Source: Muellerivita sp035541195 (GTDB lineage: Bacteria; Oederibacteriota; Muellerivitia; Muellerivitales; Muellerivitaceae). From it: DNA of 6,105 nucleotides. Position 1 is the first letter of the stretch. Every line of letters begins with the position of its first letter. The DNA is taken from the NCBI GenBank assembly GCA_035541195.1, contig DATKNU010000195.1, positions 1-6,105 of the forward strand, given 5' to 3'. A model generated the notes under the pieces. The model was not told where the DNA came from and did no database searches. It was given only the letters and a program-made list of their open reading frames with translations. Both the position numbers and the translations under genes were made by a program. Below are positions 1 to 6,030 of the stretch, piece by piece.

Positions 1-1
1 C

Positions 2-100
2 CAATCACGGATTAGCGCCGGCCCCAAGCTTTCCCCCCTTGAAAAAAAGGCTCTGAAAAAGCGCCTGAGCTTGGCTTTGGGGAAAAAGAGGCCTTCGTGA
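2..100 (+). CDS. 3' end of an unidentified upstream gene (partial)
   Basis: A reading frame open from the window edge encodes the last 32 residues of a protein and stops with TGA at 98-100. The tail is rich in Lys, Arg and Leu and ends in a basic stretch (GKKRPS), which suggests a soluble or surface-exposed C-terminus. I do not recognise the family. The case for a real gene is its junction with the next one: the stop shares the four bases GTGA with the GTG start at 97, the same arrangement as the junctions at 1365-1368 and 3404-3407. The other two + strand frames are closed by stops at 13-15 and 54-56. It is probably the preceding cistron of this operon. Bacterial operons of this type often have a short-chain dehydrogenase or a regulator in this place, but nothing here identifies either. 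Confidence 0.55.
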   Translation, partial: QSRISAGPKLSPLEKKALKKRLSLALGKKRPS

Positions 101-1368
101 CGCCCGCTTCGACCCCAGGGACCATCGCGGTCATCGGGGGAGGGGTCGCGGGTCTATCCGCGGCCTTCCTCCTCCAAGAAAAGTTCAAGGTGACCCTCTT
201 CGAGAGAAACGACTACGTGGGGGGGCACACCCATACCATCGTCATTCCCTCGGGCCCCGACGAGGGAATCCCCCTGGACACCGGGTTCATCGTCCTGAAC
301 GACCGGACTTACCCCACCTTCCACCGCTTCCTTCGCCGGTTGGGCGTGTCGGTGCGGGCCAGCGACATGTCCTTCGGCTTTCACGATGAGAGGACGGGGC
401 TGCAATATTCCGGCTCGGGATTGAACGGCCTTTTCGCCCAAAGGGTGAATCTTTTCAAGCCCTCTTTTCATCGCATGCTTTGGGAAATAAGGCGCTTTGG
501 AAAGGAAGGGGAAGAGGATTTGAAAAAAGGGGCGACGGCCCCGACCTTGGGCAAATACCTCGAGTCCAAAAGGTTCTCGAGGGAAATGATCGATCAATAC
601 TTGCTTCCCATGGGTTCGGCCATTTGGTCCACGCCCCCGGGGGAAATCTGGGATTTCCCGACCGAAACCTTCCTGGGTTTTTTCAAGAACCACGGTCTCC
701 TGAACCTTTCGGACCGGCCCCAGTGGCAGACGGTGGTGGGCGGGAGCCACAGTTACGTCCGGGCTTTTTTGAAGGACTTCCGGGGCGAAGTGCGAAAGAG
801 CTCGGGCGTGACCTCCGTCCGGCGGGAAGGGGAGGGGGTGGTTCTAAGCCAAGGGAACCTGGTGGAACGGTTTGATAAGGTGGTGATCGCCACCCACGCG
901 GATGAGGCCTTGGAACTGCTGGAAGACCCTTCGCAGGATGAGCGAAGGCTTTTGGGGTCTTGGCGCTATCAGGACAACCACACGGTCCTTCACAGCGACG
1001 TCTCCGTGCTTCCCCCGAACCGCCGGGCTTGGGCTTCCTGGAACTATGTGGTGGAAAGGGACGCGCCCCCGGGCGGCAAGACTTCCCTGAGCTACCACAT
1101 GAACCGCCTCCAGGGCTTGAAGGCCCAAAAGCAATATTGCGTCACCTTGAACCGAAGCGTCCCGCCCCGCGAGGGGGAAACCATCCGGGAATTTTTTTAC
1201 CACCATCCCACCTATAGTTTGGCGTCGGTCAAAAGTCAGGGTGAATTGCCCCGGTTGAACGGAGTCCGGAACACTTATTTTTGCGGGAGTTATTTTGGCT
1301 ACGGTTTCCATGAGGACGCCGTGAAGGCGGGTGTGGCCGTGGGCCGGGCCTTGGGGGTGGAACTGTGA
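97..1368 (+). CDS. FAD-dependent amine-oxidase-like oxidoreductase (COG2907 type)
   Basis: This is a 423-residue flavoprotein of the NAD(P)-binding Rossmann/amine-oxidase class that accompanies CFA-type lipid enzymes. The N-terminal dinucleotide fold has the glycine motif GGGVAGL at residues 14-20 (G14, G16, G19), E36 at the end of the second strand for the FAD ribose, and GGHTHT at 42-47. The C-terminal FAD motif is at 395-408 (FCGSYFGYGFHEDA). No signal peptide or membrane helix is evident, so it should be cytosolic or peripheral. GTG at 97 is the only usable start, because an in-frame stop lies at 40-42; a GAGG ribosome site sits at 88-91. It overlaps the genes on both sides by 4 bp. Homologues lie next to DUF1365 and CFA genes in mycobacteria and proteobacteria, and plant CFA synthases carry a related FAD domain fused at the N-terminus. 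Its substrate is unknown; I infer oxidation or reduction of a modified acyl chain. Family call firm, reaction not. Confidence 0.92.
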   Translation: MTPASTPGTIAVIGGGVAGLSAAFLLQEKFKVTLFERNDYVGGHTHTIVIPSGPDEGIPLDTGFIVLNDRTYPTFHRFLRRLGVSVRASDMSFGFHDERTGLQYSGSGLNGLFAQRVNLFKPSFHRMLWEIRRFGKEGEEDLKKGATAPTLGKYLESKRFSREMIDQYLLPMGSAIWSTPPGEIWDFPTETFLGFFKNHGLLNLSDRPQWQTVVGGSHSYVRAFLKDFRGEVRKSSGVTSVRREGEGVVLSQGNLVERFDKVVIATHADEALELLEDPSQDERRLLGSWRYQDNHTVLHSDVSVLPPNRRAWASWNYVVERDAPPGGKTSLSYHMNRLQGLKAQKQYCVTLNRSVPPREGETIREFFYHHPTYSLASVKSQGELPRLNGVRNTYFCGSYFGYGFHEDAVKAGVAVGRALGVEL

Positions 1369-3407
1369 GGTCCCGCATCTTCACCGGCCATGTCATGCAC
1401 CGCCGTTTGGAACCCTTGGCCCATGGCTTCCACTATCCCGTCTATTTTTACGCTTTTGACCTGGATGAGTTGGAGCGGCTTTCCCGCGAGGTGCCTTGGT
1501 TCGGGTACAACCGCCTGCGCCCCGTTTCGATCCACGACAAGGATTATTTGGACGCCCGGGCAGGCACCCTCAAGGAAAAACTTTTCCGCTTTCTCCGGGA
1601 AAGGGGTTTGTCGGAAGCGGTGACCCGGGTGGAACTGATCACCGGCGCCCGATACTTTAATTACGTCTTCAACCCCGTTTCCTTTTATTACTGTTACGGA
1701 CCGTCGGACCGGCTTCAAACGGTGGTGGCGGAGGTCAACAACACTTTTCACGAAAAGCATCTTTATGTTCTTTCCGAGTCCGGCGCCCCCCGGCCCGGTT
1801 TCGAGGCCCGTTATACCGTTCCCAAAGACTTCCATGTTTCCCCCTTCAATGACATGACGGGGGACTATGACTTCCACTTTTCGGCCATCGATCAGGACCT
1901 GGATATCCGCATCAACATCCTGAAGGAAGGGCGGGAAGTGTTCCATTCCAGAATGTGGGGGAGAGCCATGCCCATGACATCCAAAAATTTGTTGGGGACC
2001 CTGGTCCGCTATCCCTTGACCGCGAGCCTTTCCATGCCGCGGATCCTTTGGCAGGCCGGCAGGCTTTATCTCAAAGGCTTGAAGGTTTTCACCAAGCCGC
2101 ACCCCCCCAGCGCCCTAACCATCCGCGTGGCGGCCCCGACCCTTTGGCAAAAGGCCTGCCTGGGGTTGTTCACCCGCTGGCTTTCGGGGCTTCAAGGGGG
2201 ATGCCTGACGCTGGTTCTCCCGGACAAGAGCCTCAAACTATTCGGCGATCCGCAAGCCCCGCCGGAAAGGTCCCTGGCGATTCGGGTGAAAACTTGGGAT
2301 TTCTTCCCGAAGCTGGTTTGGGGCGGCGATGTGGCCCTTGGGGAAACCTATAGGGCGGGGGATTGGGAAACCGCGCGTCTGGCGGACCTGCTCAAAATGT
2401 TGGCCGAGAATTGGGACCAGATGATCCAAAACCACCCCTGGACCGCCCGGTGGGGACGCTTGAAGGCATGGGGGTTCCACCGAACCCGCGGCAACACACC
2501 CTCGGGAAGCCGGAAAAATATCCAGGCCCATTACGACCTGAGCAATGATTTCTTTAAGGCCTTCCTGGACGCTTCCATGACCTATTCCTCGGCTTTTTAC
2601 GAGGAGGCGGGGTCGAGCCTGGAAGAGGCCCAAAAAGCCAAGATCGCCAGGCTTTTAGGGAAGGCCCAATTGGGTCCCGGCGACCATCTTTTGGAGATCG
2701 GGACCGGTTGGGGGACACTCGCCATCGAGGCGGCCCAAACCACGGGCTGCCGCGTGACCAGCGTGACCATTTCAAGGGAACAATTTGAATATGCCAAGGC
2801 CCGGGTTGCGAGTTTGGGCTTAAGTGAAAGGGTCAAGGTCGAGCTGCGCGATTACCGCCACCTGGCCGGGTCCTTTGATCGGATCATCTGCGTTGAAATG
2901 TTGGAGGCGGTCGGCCATGAGCACTATGGGACCTATTTCAAGACCCTGGACCGGCTGTTGAAGCCCGGGGGATGGGCGGTGCTTCAGGTGATCACCCTGC
3001 CCGACCGGCGTTACGAGCAAGCCCGGCGCGGGGAAGACTTCATCCAAAAATATATTTTCCCCGGGTCGGTCATCCCTTCCATCAAGGCCCTGAACGACGC
3101 CATGGTTTCCCACTCCCATTTGGTGCTGGAAGACCTGGAGAACATAGGCCCCCATTACGCCCTCACGTTGGCCGAGTGGGCCCGGCGATTCCAAACGAAC
3201 CGGATGGAAATCGACCGCTTGGGGTTCGACGAAAAGTTTCAAAGGATGTGGCTTTATTACTTGGCTTATTGCCAGGCCGGATTCGCCGCGGGGCTGCTCA
3301 ACAACCTTCAATTGGTCTTGGCCCGCCCCATGAACCGGGAACGGGGCCCGGTGGCCGTCAAGGCGAAAACCGTCGCGGGGAATTGGGTGGAAAGGAGTCC
3401 ATCGTGA
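1365..3407 (+). CDS. DUF1365 - cyclopropane-fatty-acid-synthase fusion protein
   Basis: This 680-residue protein joins two families that are usually separate genes. Residues 1 to about 245 are DUF1365: GHVMHRRLEPLAHGFHYPVY near the start, RYFNYVFNPVSFYY at 96-109 and EVNNTFHEKHLY at 123-134. Residues about 250-660 are a full-length CFA synthase-type SAM methyltransferase: HYDLSNDFF at 389-397, the SAM loop LLEIGTGWG at 442-450, EMLEAVG at 511-517, YIFPGS at 563-568 and Y598. CFA synthases move a methylene or methyl group from SAM onto unsaturated phospholipid acyl chains at the membrane. Against E. coli Cfa, E239 and Y317 match E514 and Y598, but C139 aligns with S409 and H266 with Q541, so the bicarbonate site is altered. 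The product may be a methylated rather than cyclopropanated chain. The GTG start at 1365 overlaps the previous stop (GTGA) and gives the N-terminus usual for DUF1365. No frame break occurs across the join. DUF1365 has no established reaction. Confidence 0.93.
   Translation: MRSRIFTGHVMHRRLEPLAHGFHYPVYFYAFDLDELERLSREVPWFGYNRLRPVSIHDKDYLDARAGTLKEKLFRFLRERGLSEAVTRVELITGARYFNYVFNPVSFYYCYGPSDRLQTVVAEVNNTFHEKHLYVLSESGAPRPGFEARYTVPKDFHVSPFNDMTGDYDFHFSAIDQDLDIRINILKEGREVFHSRMWGRAMPMTSKNLLGTLVRYPLTASLSMPRILWQAGRLYLKGLKVFTKPHPPSALTIRVAAPTLWQKACLGLFTRWLSGLQGGCLTLVLPDKSLKLFGDPQAPPERSLAIRVKTWDFFPKLVWGGDVALGETYRAGDWETARLADLLKMLAENWDQMIQNHPWTARWGRLKAWGFHRTRGNTPSGSRKNIQAHYDLSNDFFKAFLDASMTYSSAFYEEAGSSLEEAQKAKIARLLGKAQLGPGDHLLEIGTGWGTLAIEAAQTTGCRVTSVTISREQFEYAKARVASLGLSERVKVELRDYRHLAGSFDRIICVEMLEAVGHEHYGTYFKTLDRLLKPGGWAVLQVITLPDRRYEQARRGEDFIQKYIFPGSVIPSIKALNDAMVSHSHLVLEDLENIGPHYALTLAEWARRFQTNRMEIDRLGFDEKFQRMWLYYLAYCQAGFAAGLLNNLQLVLARPMNRERGPVAVKAKTVAGNWVERSPS
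3393..3397 (+). promoter_or_regulatory. Ribosome binding site for the GTG start at 3404
   Basis: AGGAG lies six bases before the GTG at 3404, inside the end of the fusion gene. It supports this start over more upstream codons in the same frame, which would lie wholly within the CFA coding region. Confidence 0.75.
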
Positions 3408-3739
3408 AAAGGGCGCTGATCCTTTATTACATTTTGGTTTTCCTGGTCATGACCGCGGTCACCACTTGGGCCAGCTTGACGGGTAATGTGCTGGAAGGGG
3501 CAGCCCAGGTCTGGGCCTTGCCTTGGGGCCGGGCGACATTTTTCGACACTTATTTCGCCTTTCTGACCTTTTACCTCTGGGTGGCCTATCGGGAAAAACA
3601 CTGGGCGGGCCGGGTAACCTGGTTCCTGCTCATCATGGCCTTGGGGAATTTGGCCATCGCCGCTTACCTGATATGGCGCTTGGCCCAGCTCCCGGCCCGG
3701 GGGACCCTCGCCGATCTTTTGACGGGCCCCAAGCCATGA
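3404..3739 (+). CDS. Small three-helix membrane protein, DUF1475-like
   Basis: This 111-residue protein appears to be integral to the membrane. Hydrophobic segments span roughly residues 4-24, 44-62 and 71-91. Between them lie a polar stretch with PWG (40-42), an Asp (D48) at the start of the second helix (FFDTYFAFLTFYLWVAY) and a conserved-looking IMALGNLAIAAY in the third. From memory this pattern (ASL near the first helix, ATxFDxYFxFLTFYxWV, then LGNxAxAxY) fits DUF1475, a family of unknown function found in plants and bacteria. The GTG start shares GTGA with the stop of the fusion gene and has its own AGGAG site, so translation is probably coupled. No catalytic motif is obvious. Within this operon it may anchor the lipid-modifying enzymes or act on the same lipid, but that is inference from position only. 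The family call is from recall and needs a profile search. Confidence 0.78.
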   Translation: MKRALILYYILVFLVMTAVTTWASLTGNVLEGAAQVWALPWGRATFFDTYFAFLTFYLWVAYREKHWAGRVTWFLLIMALGNLAIAAYLIWRLAQLPARGTLADLLTGPKP

Positions 3740-4209
3740 CCCCCGTGTCCGGGAGGGGACTTTGGCGCTTTTTCCAAGGATGGCTGGGGCAAGGGTTGAC
3801 GCCGCGGCAGATCGCCTGGACCTTGGCTTGGGGCGTGGTCCTGGGGGTCTTCCCGGTTTTGGGTTCCACCAGCCTGCTTTGCGCTTTGGCCGCCCTGTTG
3901 TTTCGCTGGAACCTCCCCTTGATCCAGTCCATCAATTGGTTGGTCTATCCCCTGCAGCTGATCTTGATCATCCCTTTTCTGCGTTGGGGCGGACGGTTGT
4001 TCGGCGCCCAAGCCCTTCCGGCCAGCGCCTCGGATTTGGTCCAAATGGCGCGGTTGGATCCCGGCGGGGCTTTTCAAAGGTTTTGGACGGCCACCCTCCA
4101 GGGTATTGGGGTCTGGTGCTTGGTCGCGCCCTTGGCAGCCTTGGTGCTTTTCCTTCTTTTGTTTCTTTTGCTGAAAAGGATCCCTGTTTCCGGAGGAACC
4201 CATGTTTGA
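3736..4209 (+). CDS. DUF2062 family membrane protein
   Basis: This 157-residue protein matches the DUF2062 pattern: a short amphipathic N-terminus, then a TPRQIAWTLAWGVVLGVFPV segment (22-41), a second hydrophobic stretch with small residues and LLFRWNLPLIQSINWLVYPLQ (55-75), and an aromatic/Pro-rich helix to about residue 88. A further long hydrophobic helix lies at about 122-147. I predict three to four membrane helices and no signal peptide. DUF2062 proteins are uncharacterised inner-membrane proteins, sometimes fused to or next to glycosyltransferases and lipid enzymes. The ATG at 3736 overlaps the preceding TGA as ATGA, and no clear ribosome site precedes it, so translation probably depends on coupling to the upstream gene. 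The end overlaps the next gene by 8 bp. No residue points to an enzymatic role; a scaffold or transport role near the lipid-modification enzymes is only inferred. Confidence 0.85.
   Translation: MTPVSGRGLWRFFQGWLGQGLTPRQIAWTLAWGVVLGVFPVLGSTSLLCALAALLFRWNLPLIQSINWLVYPLQLILIIPFLRWGGRLFGAQALPASASDLVQMARLDPGGAFQRFWTATLQGIGVWCLVAPLAALVLFLLLFLLLKRIPVSGGTHV
4192..4196 (+). promoter_or_regulatory. Ribosome binding site for the ATG at 4202
   Basis: GGAGG is placed five bases before the ATG at 4202, inside the last codons of the DUF2062 gene. It is the best match to the anti-Shine-Dalgarno sequence in the window and fixes the start of the DUF1295 gene. Confidence 0.8.
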
Positions 4210-4996
4210 GGCCTTGACGACGTTGGGGTGGGGATGGCTGGGAATGTTCACTTTTATGCTGGCCCTTTGGGGAATCCAACTTAAGACCCGCAATGCCGCC
4301 ATTTTGGACGTGGGTTGGGCTTTGGGCCTGGCGGGGTTCGTCCTTTATGAGGCCTGGCGCGGTTCGGGCGATCCTTCGCGGCGGTTGCTTTTAGGGGCCA
4401 TGGTCCTTTTTTGGGGAGGCCGGTTGGCCCTTTATCTTTTGGCCACGCGCGTCTTGGGCGGACATCCGGAGGACCCCCGCTATACGGACATGAAAAAGAA
4501 ATGGGGGCAGCGGGCCGGGGTGATGTTGTTCCTGACCTTCCAGTTCCAGGGCGCCCTGGTTGTTTTCCTCGCGGCGCCTTTTCTGCTGGTTTGCCGCAAT
4601 GCCGCCCCCGGCCTTTTGCCCCTGGAGTGGGCCGGCCTGTTCTTGTGGGCCGTCGCCTGGGCCGGTGAAACCTTGGCGGATCGGCAGTTGGAGGCCTTTA
4701 AAAAAGACCCCGCCCACCGCGGCCAAACCTGCCGGGTCGGCCTTTGGAACCATTCCCGCCATCCCAATTATTTTTTCGAGTGGCTGATCTGGTGCGCCTA
4801 CGCCCTTTTCGAAAGCGCTTCGCCCCTGGGGTGGGTTGGCTGGATATGCCCCGCCCTCATGCTTTTTTTCCTCTTCAAGGTCACCGGGATCCCCTTGACC
4901 GAGGCCCAGGCCCTGAAGTCCCGCGGCGAGGATTATCGGCGCTACCAACAAACCACCAGCGTGTTTGTGCCCTGGTTCACCCGAAAGGAGCCTTGA
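4202..4996 (+). CDS. DUF1295 / steroid 5-alpha-reductase-like membrane protein
   Basis: This 264-residue polytopic membrane protein belongs to the DUF1295 family (COG3752), related to steroid 5-alpha-reductases and isoprenylcysteine methyltransferases. Hydrophobic segments appear at about 5-25, 34-50, 63-82, 108-130, 139-156 and 190-230. The family signature is in the C-terminal third: CRVGLW at 177-182, SRHPNYFFEW at 185-194, then GIPLTEAQALKSRGEDYRRY (229-248) and the PWF ending. In the wider fold, the conserved His/Asn/Tyr cluster lies at the NADPH- or SAM-binding cytosolic face. Length is normal for the family. The ATG follows a GGAGG site and overlaps the previous gene by 8 bp; the next gene begins 2 nt after its stop. 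DUF1295 genes often sit beside CFA-family methyltransferases, which suggests reduction of an unsaturated or methylene lipid intermediate. No DUF1295 substrate is firmly known to me, so the reductase role is inferred. Confidence 0.92.
   Translation: MFEALTTLGWGWLGMFTFMLALWGIQLKTRNAAILDVGWALGLAGFVLYEAWRGSGDPSRRLLLGAMVLFWGGRLALYLLATRVLGGHPEDPRYTDMKKKWGQRAGVMLFLTFQFQGALVVFLAAPFLLVCRNAAPGLLPLEWAGLFLWAVAWAGETLADRQLEAFKKDPAHRGQTCRVGLWNHSRHPNYFFEWLIWCAYALFESASPLGWVGWICPALMLFFLFKVTGIPLTEAQALKSRGEDYRRYQQTTSVFVPWFTRKEP
4985..4990 (+). promoter_or_regulatory. Ribosome binding site deciding the start at 4999
   Basis: AAGGAG sits eight bases before the ATG at 4999 and eleven before a second ATG at 5002. 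The frame is open back to an ATG at 4744, but that stretch lies entirely inside the DUF1295 gene and adds 85 residues unlike any methyltransferase N-terminus. The site therefore favours 4999. Confidence 0.8.
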
Positions 4997-4998
4997 CG

Positions 4999-6030
4999 AT
5001 GATGGCCGATTGGTTGATCCGCAGGAACCTGCTTCCGGACCCGATCCTTCGTTGGGGGATCCGCCGGCTTTTGCGTTCGAGGCTTAAGGAGGAGGGGCGT
5101 TGGGACGGGGTGGAAAAACAACAGGAGCGCGTCTCCCGGCTGGTCCAATCCCTCCGGCAAAGCCCCATCGCGGTGCAAACCCCGGCGGCCAACGAACAAC
5201 ATTACGAAGTCCCAACCCGGTTCTACCAGTCGGTCCTGGGAAAACACCTGAAGTACTCCTGCGGCTATTGGCCGGCGGGCGTCACGACCTTGGACGAATC
5301 CGAGGAAGCCATGCTGGAGTTGACTTGCCAAAGGGCCCGGGTGGAAGACGGCTTGAAATTGCTCGACCTGGGGTGCGGTTGGGGCGCCCTTTCGCTTTAC
5401 CTGGCCCGGCGTTATCCCCGGTGCCAAGTGACGGGGGTCTCCAATTCGGCCACCCAGCGCGCCCATATCCTGGACCAGGCCCGAAAGCGGGGTTTGAAAA
5501 ACCTCCGGATCGTGACGGGGGACATCAACCACTTGTCCTTGAAAGGAAAATTCGACCGGATCCTGTCGGTGGAGATGTTCGAGCATATGCGCAATTACGA
5601 GAGGCTGATGGCGAAAGTGGCTTCTTGGCTGAGGCCCCAAGGGCTTCTTTTCGTCCACATCTTCACCCACAAGGATTTGGCCTATCTTTTTGAGGATAAG
5701 GGCCGGGAGGACTGGATGTCCCGCTATTTCTTCACGGGCGGCATCATGCCCTCGGACCACCTCTTGTTTTATTTCCAGGAAAAACTGGGGGTGGTGGACC
5801 ATTGGCGGGTTTCCGGCACCCACTATCAAAAGACCAGCGAGGCCTGGTTGGCCAATATGGACCGCAATCGGGAGGCCATCTTGGCGGCCTTCGCTGAAAC
5901 CTATGGCCCCCCGAACGCCCTTTGGCGTTGGTCCTATTGGCGGGTCTTTTTCATGGCCTGCTCGGAGTTATGGGGTTATGGCGGCGGCAACGAATGGTTG
6001 GTCTCGCATTACCTGTTCCAAAAGAAGTGA
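4999..6030 (+). CDS. CFA-superfamily SAM methyltransferase, coclaurine N-methyltransferase-like
   Basis: This 343-residue soluble SAM-dependent methyltransferase belongs to the CFA superfamily but is closer in pattern to the coclaurine/pavine N-methyltransferase branch than to true CFA synthases. It has a basic helical N-terminus (1-35), HYEVPTRFY at 68-76, KYSCGYW at 85-91, LLDLGCGWGALSLYLARRYP at 121-140 (SAM site), VTGVSNS at 144-150, EMFEHMRNY at 192-200, LLFVHIF at 216-222, RYFFTGGIMPS at 242-252 and VSHYLF at 335-340. These recur in order in plant enzymes, where the Glu-His of EMFEH (here E195-H196) is the proposed catalytic pair. C88, E195, H220 and Y276 align with E. coli Cfa C139, E239, H266 and Y317, so this protein keeps residues changed in the first CFA enzyme. 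Bacterial members are usually annotated as CFA-family methyltransferases and often follow a DUF1295 gene, as here. The acceptor could be an acyl chain or an amine-bearing lipid; alkaloid chemistry is not implied. Confidence 0.92.
   Translation: MMADWLIRRNLLPDPILRWGIRRLLRSRLKEEGRWDGVEKQQERVSRLVQSLRQSPIAVQTPAANEQHYEVPTRFYQSVLGKHLKYSCGYWPAGVTTLDESEEAMLELTCQRARVEDGLKLLDLGCGWGALSLYLARRYPRCQVTGVSNSATQRAHILDQARKRGLKNLRIVTGDINHLSLKGKFDRILSVEMFEHMRNYERLMAKVASWLRPQGLLFVHIFTHKDLAYLFEDKGREDWMSRYFFTGGIMPSDHLLFYFQEKLGVVDHWRVSGTHYQKTSEAWLANMDRNREAILAAFAETYGPPNALWRWSYWRVFFMACSELWGYGGGNEWLVSHYLFQKK

Noticed and set aside
1299..2102. A 267-codon open frame on the minus strand opposite the DUF1365 region
   Set aside because: Same cause: antisense shadow of a gene with clear family motifs, with no supporting ribosome site or domain.
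2972..3403. A 144-codon N-terminal extension of the DUF1475-like protein
   Set aside because: It lies within the CFA domain coding region out of frame and reads as Gly/Pro/Arg-rich shadow sequence; the GTG at 3404 has a ribosome site and the GTGA junction.
4744..4998. An 85-codon N-terminal extension of the last methyltransferase, starting at the ATG at 4744
   Set aside because: It overlaps the well-supported DUF1295 gene in another frame, its translation has no methyltransferase-like content, and a good ribosome site points to the ATG at 4999.
4942..5829. A 295-codon open frame on the minus strand
   Set aside because: It is antisense to the CNMT-like gene, whose motifs are unambiguous. High GC content keeps antisense frames open, and the product has no recognisable domain.
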